Shown here piece after piece: positions 56,436 through 64,000 of a DNA stretch of 64,000 nt. The translations under genes were made by a program, and so were the position numbers. The notes under the pieces are model-generated. The model worked only from the letters and a program-made list of their open reading frames with translations, did no database searches and was not told the DNA's origin. Within the stretch, counting starts at the first letter, position 1; every line of letters starts with the position of its first letter. The stretch is taken from positions 322,246 to 386,245 of the forward strand of contig NZ_LNYK01000016.1 of the NCBI RefSeq assembly GCF_001467825.1. Direction: 5' to 3'. This DNA is from Legionella londiniensis. GTDB taxonomy: Bacteria; Pseudomonadota; Gammaproteobacteria; Legionellales; Legionellaceae.

Positions 56436-57574
56436 CCTAAAAACAGCGTTTCACAGAGGGTTAAATAAATTTGGCTTAAGGTTTTAAGGTCTTGATATGA
56501 AACACATTCATTAACTTGGTGAATGGTGGCATTGACCAGTCCAAGTTCAATGACTTCAACGCCATAAGGCGCGATGAAACGGCCATCGGATGTTCCGCCG
56601 CTGGTTGAAAGCTCAGGGCTAAATCCCGTAACTTTTTCAATGGAATGAATGCAGCTTTGCAGCAATTGCCCCTGAGCTGTCAGAAAAGGTTCCCCGTTTA
56701 ACTGCCATTCGATATCAAAAGCCAGAGCCAGGCCATGCCGCGCAAAACATGCTGTAACCGCCTCTTTAAGCTTTGCTGCGGTTTGTTCAGTGGAATAACG
56801 GAAATTAAACTGCAAAATTAATTCACCAGGAATAATGTTGTTTGCTTCGCCTCCAGATTGGATGTGGGTCACCTGAAAGGTAGTCGGCGGAAAAAATTGA
56901 TTGCCTTCATCCCATTTTTTCAGGGTTAATTCAGACAGCACAGGCGCGATTTTGTGGATAGGGTTATCAGCAAGATGCGGATAGGCCACATGACCCTGAA
57001 CCCCATGTAAGCGAACTTTCCCTGTTAGTGAGCCGCGCCTGCCAATTTTTATCACATCTCCTACCCGTTTACTGCTTGATGGTTCGCCTATCAAGCAGTA
57101 ATCAGGCATAATCCCTTGCTTTTTAAGTTGAGCCATCACAAAAGGCGTACCCAGATGAAACCAGTCGCCTTCTTCTCCGCTGGTTATGAGAAATGCAATC
57201 CGGCCGTCAAAGCCAGGATTTTTTTTGATAAAACCGGAAACTGCCGTCAACATGCATGCAAGACTGCCTTTCATATCAGCTGTGCCGCGGCCGTAAATCA
57301 TGCCGTTTTGCTCATACAGAGCGAAAGGGGAATCGCTGAGCCATTTGTCAGGATCTCCGGCAGGTACCACATCGGTGTGTCCCGCAAAAAGCAACATCCG
57401 CCCATCCTGGCCATAGGAAGCAAAGAAATTGGCAACTGGGGCATTATCAAATTTCTGACAGGTAAATCCCAGCGCTTCCAAATGACGAATCATATATTCC
57501 TGGCATCCTGCGTCTTCAGGGGTAACACTGCGGAATTGAACCAAATCAGCCAGGGTTTTTTGCAGGGAGATCAT
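56432..57574 (-). CDS. dapE: Succinyl-diaminopimelate desuccinylase
   Basis: 380 residues. It releases LL-diaminopimelate in lysine and peptidoglycan synthesis. Metal-site motifs of the M20 family are [35 protein letters not shown] and the C-terminal HQVNECVS. The family block [15 protein letters not shown] is complete. It is coupled to dapD by ATGA, so both make one operon. Confidence 0.96.
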   Translation of the reverse strand: MISLQKTLADLVQFRSVTPEDAGCQEYMIRHLEALGFTCQKFDNAPVANFFASYGQDGRMLLFAGHTDVVPAGDPDKWLSDSPFALYEQNGMIYGRGTADMKGSLACMLTAVSGFIKKNPGFDGRIAFLITSGEEGDWFHLGTPFVMAQLKKQGIMPDYCLIGEPSSSKRVGDVIKIGRRGSLTGKVRLHGVQGHVAYPHLADNPIHKIAPVLSELTLKKWDEGNQFFPPTTFQVTHIQSGGEANNIIPGELILQFNFRYSTEQTAAKLKEAVTACFARHGLALAFDIEWQLNGEPFLTAQGQLLQSCIHSIEKVTGFSPELSTSGGTSDGRFIAPYGVEVIELGLVNATIHQVNECVSYQDLKTLSQIYLTLCETLFLG

Positions 57575-58398
57575 GATTGGATGTCCCGCAAAAGTTCGTT
57601 AATGCTTACCTTGCTTCGCGTTTTTTCATCCACCTGCTTGACAATGACAGCGCAGTATAAACTGTGGCTGCCGTCTTCGGCTGGCAGGTTGCCAGGCACA
57701 ACTACGGAGCCGGCAGGGATCCTTCCATAGGTAATTTCACCTGTTTTGCGATTGTAGATTCTGGTGCTTTGACCCAGATAGACACCCATTGATAATACAG
57801 AACCACGCTCAACGACTACGCCCTCGACCACTTCAGAGCGGGCGCCAATGAAGCAGTTATCCTCAATAATGGTGGGATTGGCTTGGAGAGGTTCAAGCAC
57901 ACCTCCAATGCCTGCTCCGCCAGAGAGATGCACGTTTTTGCCGATTTGGGCGCAAGAGCCGACTGTGGCCCAGGTATCTACCATGACGCCTTCATCAATA
58001 TAGGCGCCGATATTGATATAAGAGGGCATCACAACGCTGTTTTTTCCAATAAATGCCCCTCGCCGTATCATGGCGTGGGGAACAATCCGTATCCCCATGC
58101 GGCGGAAATCTTCATCGTTGAATCCATTGAATTTAAGTGAAACTTTATCGTAAAACTGACAAAATCCGGCATCAATGACTTGATTGGGGTATATGCGAAA
58201 AGAGAGCAGCACGGCTTTTTTCAACCATTGGTGGACAATCCATTCACCCTCAATTTTTTCTGCCACACGAAAACGGCCTTGATCAAGTCCCATGATCACT
58301 TCTTCAACAGCATCAATGATTTCAGGGCTTGCTGAGTCAGGGGTTAGGTTGTGTCGGTTCTCAAACTGTTCTTCAATGATATGCTGTAATAAGTTCAT
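57571..58398 (-). CDS. dapD: 2,3,4,5-tetrahydropyridine-2,6-dicarboxylate N-succinyltransferase
   Basis: 275 residues. DapD succinylates tetrahydrodipicolinate, the step two before DapE. The N-terminal helical domain is followed by hexapeptide repeats ([60 protein letters not shown]). The C-terminal segment has SVVVPGNLP and [14 protein letters not shown]. Its presence with dapE shows the succinylase branch of lysine synthesis. Confidence 0.97.
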   Translation of the reverse strand: MNLLQHIIEEQFENRHNLTPDSASPEIIDAVEEVIMGLDQGRFRVAEKIEGEWIVHQWLKKAVLLSFRIYPNQVIDAGFCQFYDKVSLKFNGFNDEDFRRMGIRIVPHAMIRRGAFIGKNSVVMPSYINIGAYIDEGVMVDTWATVGSCAQIGKNVHLSGGAGIGGVLEPLQANPTIIEDNCFIGARSEVVEGVVVERGSVLSMGVYLGQSTRIYNRKTGEITYGRIPAGSVVVPGNLPAEDGSHSLYCAVIVKQVDEKTRSKVSINELLRDIQS

Positions 58399-58501
58399 TT
58401 TTTATCCAATATCTCAATTAATCAAGGCGAAGCTTGCATGGTAAGAAGTTTGAATGAGAATAATAGCGAGCCCTGATGAAATCAAGTCTTAGTCCTGTAG
58501 T

Positions 58502-58570
58502 CCGTATTAGCAAAGCGTAATACGGGGATTTGCAGCCGCCCTCCGGATTACGACTTCGTCTAATCCGGGC
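58502..58570. repeat. Pair of REP-like hairpins, copy 3
   Basis: The first hairpin pairs CCGTATTA (58502-58509) with TAATACGG (58518-58525). The second pairs CCGGATTA (58543-58550) with TAATCCGG (58561-58568) around CGACTTCGTC. The second matches copies at 37611 and 46961. They lie in the 270-base divergent dapD-epimerase gap. Confidence 0.7.
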
Positions 58571-58668
58571 TTGTATCTTTAAATTGTAAGCAAGAAAGCT
58601 GCATAATTTGCTTTGAAGCTTTATGCATGCCAGCTATACTGCGAAAAATAATTCATCGTAGGTAAATC

Positions 58669-59679
58669 ATGCAGTTATTGGTGACAGGGTGCGCGGGTTT
58701 TATCGGTTATCATTTTGCCAGGTTGCGGCTTGACAAGGGTGATACCGTCGTTGGCGTTGATAATCTGAATGATTATTATGATGTGCGTTTAAAACTGGCC
58801 CGGCTTGAGCAATTACGGGCGTATCAAAATTTTATTTTTTACTCTGATGACATTTGTAACCGTGAAAAAATACAGGAAATTTTTATAAAGCATCAACCCC
58901 AGCGGGTTGTGAATTTGGCAGCCCAGGCAGGGGTTCGCTATTCGCTTATCAATCCGCATGCTTATATTCAGTCCAATTTGGTGGGATTTACCAATATTAT
59001 TGATGCCTGCCAAAAACACGGAGTTGAGCATTTGGTTTATGCTTCAACCAGCTCAGTATACGGCGCCAACGCAGCTCAACCTTATGCTGAGCAGGATTCC
59101 ACCAATCACCCTCTGACTATTTATGCCGCTTCTAAAAAAGCGAATGAGTTGATTGCCCATTCTTATTCTCATTTATATCAGCTTCCTACCACGGGTTTGC
59201 GTTTTTTTACAGTCTATGGACCTTGGGGAAGGCCTGATATGGCATTTTTTTCTTTCACCAGGGACATTCTTGCTGGCAACCCGATTAAGGTATACAACTA
59301 CGGAAAAATGCAACGCGATTTTACCTACATCGATGATATTGTGCAGGGGATTTCTCTGGCGCTCGATTCCCCTGCGGCATGCAATCCTGCCTGGTCTTCA
59401 ATGACTCCAGATGCGGCAAGCAGCTTGTCTCCTTACCGTGTTTATAACATTGGAAATGGAAATCCAGTCAGCCTCATGGATTATATTCGAGCCATTGAAA
59501 AGGCGACAGGCAAAGAAGCGATTAAGGAATTTCTCCCCATGCAGGATGGGGATGTCTTATCTACGCACGCTGACACAACAAGCCTCATGAATCATTTTGG
59601 CTATGTCCCCAAAGTCAATATAGAAGAGGGCATCGAACGATTTGTTGCCTGGTATATCGATTTTTATGGAGATTCTTGA
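58669..59679 (+). CDS. NAD-dependent nucleotide-sugar epimerase, UDP-glucuronate 4-epimerase type
   Basis: 336 residues. An extended short-chain dehydrogenase: NAD-binding GCAGFIGYHFARL (GxxGxxG), VVGVDNLNDYYDVRLKLARL (typical of CapI/UGlcAE), a catalytic Ser/Thr in YASTSSVYGAN, and YxxxK in YAASKKANE. LRFFTVYGPWGRPDMA is the substrate-side motif of this group. It likely makes UDP-galacturonate for surface polysaccharide. Other sugar-capsule genes are not adjacent. Its end overlaps the convergent PLP-enzyme gene by 16 bases. Confidence 0.9.
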   Translation: MQLLVTGCAGFIGYHFARLRLDKGDTVVGVDNLNDYYDVRLKLARLEQLRAYQNFIFYSDDICNREKIQEIFIKHQPQRVVNLAAQAGVRYSLINPHAYIQSNLVGFTNIIDACQKHGVEHLVYASTSSVYGANAAQPYAEQDSTNHPLTIYAASKKANELIAHSYSHLYQLPTTGLRFFTVYGPWGRPDMAFFSFTRDILAGNPIKVYNYGKMQRDFTYIDDIVQGISLALDSPAACNPAWSSMTPDAASSLSPYRVYNIGNGNPVSLMDYIRAIEKATGKEAIKEFLPMQDGDVLSTHADTTSLMNHFGYVPKVNIEEGIERFVAWYIDFYGDS

Positions 59680-60824
59680 AGGGCATATCGGATATCTGCT
59701 TTTAAATCCTCAATATGCTCAATGCCTACAGAAAGACGGATAAACCCATCTTCAATACCCAATGCCCTTCTCTTTTCAGGAGGAATTGAGGCATGGGTCA
59801 TAATGGCCGGGTGTTCAATCAGGCTTTCTACGCCGCCTAGGCTTTCAGCCAAAGTAAATAATTCGCAGCGGGATAAAAACCGCTTGGCGTCATTGAGATC
59901 TCCTTTGATAACCATGGATATCATTCCGCCAAATTCATGCATTTGCCTTTTTGCCAAATCATGCTGCGGGTGGCTTTTAAGGCCTGGATAAATGACTTTA
60001 CTGACACGGGGCTGCCTTTCAAGCCACTCTGCAAGCAATAAAGCATTCTCAGAGTGGCGTTGCATGCGCAATGGCAAGGTTTTTAAGCTTCTTAAAACGA
60101 GAAAGCTGTCAAAAGGGCTTGCGATGCCGCCGGTTGAATTTTGCAAAAATGCCATTTGCTCGGCAAGCTCTGTGTTTTCGCCAGCGACCACTACACCGTT
60201 AACGACGTCGGAATGGCCGTTTAAGTATTTGGTAGCTGAATGTACAACGAGATCAAAGCCATATTCCAAAGGACGTTGTATCCAGGGTGTAGCAAAAGTA
60301 TTATCCACCACCGTGATTAGCTTGTGCTGCTTTGCTAGCCGGACAATCGCTTCAAGATCAACCAGTTTCAACATCGGGTTTGATGGTGTTTCAATCCAGA
60401 GCATGCGGGTGTTGTCGCGAATGGCTTTTTCAAAATTTTCCGGGTGGAGAAGATCCACAAAAGAAAAGGACAGATTTGCAGTTCTTGTTTTGACTTTGTC
60501 AAATAAGCGGTAAGAGCCGCCATATAAATCATCCATGGCAATGACATGATCGCCTGAGTTCAGCAAATCAATCACCGTATTAACAGCAGCCATGCCGGAA
60601 GCAAAGGCAAACCCCCGCTTGCCAGACTCAAGGCTTGCAATGCAGGCCTCATATGCCGCCCTGGTTGGGTTATGTGTACGGGAATATTCATAACCCAGAT
60701 GCTCGCCAGGAGCGCTTTGCTGAAAGGTAGAAGTCGCAAAAATCGGGGTCATCACAGCACCGGTTGCCGGATCAGGAGCCTGGCCTGCATGAATTGCCCT
60801 TGTATTAAAGTGTTTCTCATCCAT
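59664..60824 (-). CDS. Cys/Met-metabolism PLP enzyme (cystathionine gamma-synthase or lyase type)
   Basis: 386 residues from ATG 60824 (ATG 60836 is four codons upstream). The fold-type I PLP motif is complete: FASGMAAVNTVIDLL, YGGSYRLFD, WIETPSNPMLKLVD, VVDNTFATP and the PLP lysine in VHSATKYLNGHSDVV. ESLGGVESLIEHPAIMTHAS and IRLSVGIEHIEDL match the C-terminal family block. Sequence motifs alone do not separate MetB from cystathionine gamma- or beta-lyase. Members handle cystathionine in methionine synthesis or reverse transsulfuration. Confidence 0.93.
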   Translation of the reverse strand: MDEKHFNTRAIHAGQAPDPATGAVMTPIFATSTFQQSAPGEHLGYEYSRTHNPTRAAYEACIASLESGKRGFAFASGMAAVNTVIDLLNSGDHVIAMDDLYGGSYRLFDKVKTRTANLSFSFVDLLHPENFEKAIRDNTRMLWIETPSNPMLKLVDLEAIVRLAKQHKLITVVDNTFATPWIQRPLEYGFDLVVHSATKYLNGHSDVVNGVVVAGENTELAEQMAFLQNSTGGIASPFDSFLVLRSLKTLPLRMQRHSENALLLAEWLERQPRVSKVIYPGLKSHPQHDLAKRQMHEFGGMISMVIKGDLNDAKRFLSRCELFTLAESLGGVESLIEHPAIMTHASIPPEKRRALGIEDGFIRLSVGIEHIEDLKADIRYALQESP

Positions 60825-60969
60825 AAAAAAATCCATTTACCAATAATCTGAGGGCAGGATAGCAATGTTTTAAAAAATGCTCAAATCAAATTTATTGCCA
60901 GTTTGCTACAATTAAAGAACAGATGACTGGCGCCGCTATATAGTTGAAAGCTATTTTAGTGAGGGATGA

Positions 60970-63270
60970 ATGCGCAGGCAAGAAATAGACTACGAAAAGG
61001 TGGCAATAGCCGCATCGCGCATCAAAAAACGCGGGAAGGAACCATCTGTTACTGATATATGCAATGAACTGGGCCTTTTAAGTGCGACGCCGGAATTATC
61101 CACTTATTTGGAACGCTGGTATCACAATCAGCCTGAGTTTAAACGCATTAAAACATCGCCTTTGACAGAAAATATCAAGGTCAAGTCCAGCAAGAATGCC
61201 AAGCAAGTTGAGCTTGAAAAATCCCTTTCCCTGCTGCGTGCTACCCTGGAATCCACGGCCGATGGCATTATGATGGTTAACGGCAAAGGCCAGGTCGTTG
61301 ACTGGAATCAAAAATTCATTGAAATGTGGCGCATTCCAAGTCATTTAATGGAAGCAGGGCCTGAAAAACTCAGTTTTGAATACATACTTGATCAATTGAT
61401 TGATCCCTCAGAGATCATTGCCGATGTCCAGTTTCTCTATCAAAATCCAGAGTGGCAGGGGGAATTGCCCGAGCTTCACTTTAAGGACGGCCGCATTTTT
61501 GAACGGTATACCCAGCCGCAGCGGATTGGTTCAGAGATTGTCGGCAGGGTTTACAGTTTTCGCGATGTGACCCAAAAGCGCATTGCTACGGATGAATTGC
61601 TGATTCGAGAGCGGGCAATTGAGGCGAGTACCCATGGTGTTGCCATCATCGATGTTGCAAAACCCAATAAGCCGATTATATATATTAATCATGCCTTTGT
61701 CCGCATTACAGGCTACAGTGAAAACAACATCCTGGGTAAAAGCCTTGAATCCCTGCAAGGAACAAAAACAGATCAAGTCAGCCTGAAACGCATTGAGCTC
61801 GCCATTCGTGAACAGCGGGAAGAAAGCATTGAACTGGAGCTTTTGCGCCGTAATGGCGAAGCTTACTGGTGTGAATTGAGTGTGGCGCCGGTTAAAGATT
61901 CCTTCAAAAAAGTCAAGCATTATGTCTGTATCTTAAATGATATCACCGAGCGCCGGCAGATGGAGCAGCAGCTACTGGAGCAGGCAACCCATGACTCTTT
62001 AACCAACCTGCCGAACCGCGTATTGCTGTTAGACAGGGTGGAGCAGAGCTTGATACAGGCTAAAAAGAATAATTCCATGCTGGCATTTATTTTTCTTGAT
62101 CTGGACCGATTTAAAATGATCAATGATACCCTTGGCCATTCCGTGGGGGACAGGCTGTTGCAAGCGGTTTCTAACCGCTTGTTGGTTGTTACCAAGGAGA
62201 CGGATACAGTAGCGCGGTTTGGCGGAGATGAATTTATTATCCTGTTGCCGGATATCCACCGTGTGGATCAGGCCGAGCAAAAGGCGGAGGAAATATTAAA
62301 GACCTTGGTCAAACCGTTCAAAATTGGCCAGCATAATCTGAAAATAACCGGCAGTATTGGTATCAGCTTATATCCCAATAATGGCAATGATTATGAAACC
62401 CTGATGAAAAATGCCGATTTATCCATGTACCATGCCAAAGACAGCGGCCGCAATACTTACCGTTTATTTGATCCGGAAATGAATAAACAGGTTGTAAGCC
62501 ATGTCCAAATTGATAATGCCTTACGCTATGCTTTGCAAAGAAAAGAATTCTACCTGGTGTATCAGCCTCTGATTGATTTAAAAAAACGTCGTGTCATTGG
62601 TACGGAAGCATTGCTTCGATGGCATAGCCATGTTATTGGCGCTGTCTCGCCATTCGATTTTATCCCCATAGCTGAAGAGAACGGCATGATTATTGATATC
62701 GGCACCTGGGTGCTTGAGGAAGCCTGCAAACAAACCATGATTTGGCATCAACTGGGTTTTAAAGATCTGATTGTCTCAGTCAATATTTCAGGGAAACAAC
62801 TGCATCAATCTGATCTCCCAAAGCTCGTTAAGAGAATTCTATCTAAAACAGGCTTGCCTGCCCGCTGCCTCGAACTTGAACTGACAGAAAGCCTGTTGGT
62901 CGAAAATATCGAAAACGCGGTTGACATCATGCATCAGTTGAAGGGTATGGGCGTTAAGCTTGCCATCGACGATTTTGGGACAGGTTATTCCAGTTTGTCT
63001 TATTTAAAACAACTCCCTGTTGACCGCTTGAAAATCGATAAATTTTTCATTAAGGAAATGGTCAGCGATACCAATGATGCGGCGATTGTCAATGCCATTA
63101 TCAACCTGGGCCACAGTTTAAACCTTGAAGTGCTGGCAGAAGGCGTTGAAAATGAATATCAAAAGGAATTCATTGAAAGCCATGACTGTGATTTTGCCCA
63201 GGGTTATTATTTTAAACCGCCGGATTCAGCAGACAGGATCACGGAATTTATCCAATCTTTTCAAAAATAA
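60970..63270 (+). CDS. KfrA-like/PAS/PAS/GGDEF/EAL cyclic-di-GMP protein
   Basis: 766 residues, soluble. Residues 1-~60 (YEKVAIAASRIKKRGKEPSV, TDICNELG, LSTYLERWYHNQPEF) resemble the KfrA N-terminal DNA-binding domain. Two PAS domains follow (about 85-205 and 210-335); the second has LOV-like ITGYSENNILGKSLESLQG but lacks the photoactive Cys. The GGDEF domain keeps the active GGDEF (418-422); its inhibitory site reads KETD (409-412) instead of RxxD. The EAL domain keeps EALLRW (546-551) and DDFGTGYSSL with the LKIDKFFI lysine. It can thus be expected to make and break c-di-GMP. A DNA-binding head on such a protein is unusual and might tie turnover to the chromosome. Confidence 0.9.
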   Translation: MRRQEIDYEKVAIAASRIKKRGKEPSVTDICNELGLLSATPELSTYLERWYHNQPEFKRIKTSPLTENIKVKSSKNAKQVELEKSLSLLRATLESTADGIMMVNGKGQVVDWNQKFIEMWRIPSHLMEAGPEKLSFEYILDQLIDPSEIIADVQFLYQNPEWQGELPELHFKDGRIFERYTQPQRIGSEIVGRVYSFRDVTQKRIATDELLIRERAIEASTHGVAIIDVAKPNKPIIYINHAFVRITGYSENNILGKSLESLQGTKTDQVSLKRIELAIREQREESIELELLRRNGEAYWCELSVAPVKDSFKKVKHYVCILNDITERRQMEQQLLEQATHDSLTNLPNRVLLLDRVEQSLIQAKKNNSMLAFIFLDLDRFKMINDTLGHSVGDRLLQAVSNRLLVVTKETDTVARFGGDEFIILLPDIHRVDQAEQKAEEILKTLVKPFKIGQHNLKITGSIGISLYPNNGNDYETLMKNADLSMYHAKDSGRNTYRLFDPEMNKQVVSHVQIDNALRYALQRKEFYLVYQPLIDLKKRRVIGTEALLRWHSHVIGAVSPFDFIPIAEENGMIIDIGTWVLEEACKQTMIWHQLGFKDLIVSVNISGKQLHQSDLPKLVKRILSKTGLPARCLELELTESLLVENIENAVDIMHQLKGMGVKLAIDDFGTGYSSLSYLKQLPVDRLKIDKFFIKEMVSDTNDAAIVNAIINLGHSLNLEVLAEGVENEYQKEFIESHDCDFAQGYYFKPPDSADRITEFIQSFQK

Positions 63271-63388
63271 GGCGAAGTTATTTAATTTTATGGAGGAATG
63301 CCTTGTATAGTACAAACCATTTGTCCTTCCCGAAAAAGTGCTTTTTAGCCCGCGAAATGAACTGTCAACAGGCCTCAAGGGAGGAGCA

Positions 63389-64000
63389 ATGAAAAAAATC
63401 ACCATTATTGGAGCAGGACTTGCCGGAACCCTCTTGTCCCTTTATCTTGCCAGAAGAGGCTATGCGGTTGACGTGTATGAAGCAAGAAGCGATATTCGCC
63501 GTGTAGCCGATAATGGCGGCCGCTCCATCAATCTTGCCTTATCCTGCCGGGGGATAACAAGTTTAAAAGAAATAGGATTAATGGACGCGGTAGAAAAAAT
63601 TATGGTTCCGATGAGGGCTCGAGCTATCCATGAAGAAAATGGCGAGGTGACGTTCCAACCTTTCGGCAGGCATAAGGATGAATATATTAATGCAATTCTC
63701 AGAACCGATTTAAACACCTTGTTGCTGGATCAAGCTTCTTCCAGTCCGTTGATTAAAATTCATTTTGACATGAAATTGCAGGAGATCGATGTTCGGCATA
63801 AGACCCTTGAATTGATGGATAAAGAAGGAAACCTTAAGCAAGCAGGGTATGATCACTTGATTGGCGCTGATGGCGCAGCATCGCTTGTCCGCGAAGGGTT
63901 GCAGAAAGCAGGCATTCTTCACTATCGCCGTGACTTTTTACCGCATGGATATAAAGAGCTTTCCATCAGCCGCGAGCACAGCGGTAACTTCATACGCGAG
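63389..64000 (+). CDS. kmo: Kynurenine 3-monooxygenase-like FAD enzyme, N-terminal part (cut by window edge)
   Basis: 204 codons from ATG 63389, preceded by GAGGAGC, running off the right edge without a stop. The FAD-binding ITIIGAGLAGTLLSLYLARR (GxGxxG) is followed by SINLALSCRGITSLKEIGL, a hallmark of kynurenine 3-monooxygenase, then PMRARAIHEENGEVTFQPFG and AILRTDLNTLLLDQA, and GADGAASLVREGL (DG motif). It would hydroxylate kynurenine in tryptophan breakdown. The remaining half cannot be seen. Confidence 0.85.
   Translation, partial: MKKITIIGAGLAGTLLSLYLARRGYAVDVYEARSDIRRVADNGGRSINLALSCRGITSLKEIGLMDAVEKIMVPMRARAIHEENGEVTFQPFGRHKDEYINAILRTDLNTLLLDQASSSPLIKIHFDMKLQEIDVRHKTLELMDKEGNLKQAGYDHLIGADGAASLVREGLQKAGILHYRRDFLPHGYKELSISREHSGNFIRE

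Overview
The window looks like a chromosome segment from a gammaproteobacterium of the order Legionellales, most likely Legionella or a close relative. This is an inference from content, not a database match. The supporting signs are moderately AT-rich DNA, IcmF/IcmH(DotU) proteins of about 972 and 261 residues, a class II DAHP synthase, an envelope cluster running uppS-cdsA-rseP-bamA-skp-fabZ-lpxA, short REP-like hairpins between genes, and two candidate effectors (a membrane protein with a U-box-like domain and a glycine-zipper protein with a Glu-rich tail).

Left part (1-13.2 kb), accessory. A partial IS4-type transposase sits at the edge. It is followed by the U-box-like membrane protein, then dotU and icmF on the minus strand, a secreted adenosine deaminase (minus), and a plus-strand run tssB-tssC-hcp-tssE-tssF-tssG. 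This gives the sheath (TssB/C), the tube (Hcp), baseplate pieces (TssE/F/G) and the inner-membrane pair (TssL/M type) of a type VI secretion machine. tssA, tssH/clpV, tssI/vgrG, tssJ and tssK are missing, and the locus is closed on the right by housekeeping genes.

Middle part (13.2-49.7 kb), mostly core. It holds cell-envelope and proteolysis genes (ctpA, envC, gpmI), isoprenoid and phospholipid synthesis, outer-membrane assembly and lipid A (uppS, cdsA, rseP, bamA, skp, fabZ, lpxA), serS, metal transporters (ZIP, CDF), recG, an AI-2E family permease, argS with a SPOR-domain protein, folB, hemE, an alpha/beta hydrolase, DAHP synthase, grpE-dnaK-dnaJ with two clear heat-shock promoters, and an amino-acid permease. 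Two odd genes sit together at 35-40 kb: a P1B-type ATPase with altered catalytic motifs, and the 840-residue glycine-zipper protein.

At 49.7-53.3 kb there is a small cassette that looks imported. Two tRNA-3'-end-like fragments lie on its left side. The cassette has a minus-strand xre-sulP-phnA operon, a palindromic operator, a divergent DUF983-like gene, and an intact tRNA-Ser(GGA) on the right.

Right part (53.3-64 kb), mostly core. It contains a small secreted protein, a NagZ-like hydrolase, a DAACS symporter, dapD-dapE, a nucleotide-sugar epimerase, a Cys/Met-metabolism PLP enzyme, a large KfrA-like/PAS/PAS/GGDEF/EAL protein, and the start of a kynurenine 3-monooxygenase gene cut by the window edge. 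No CRISPR array, rRNA operon or prophage was seen.
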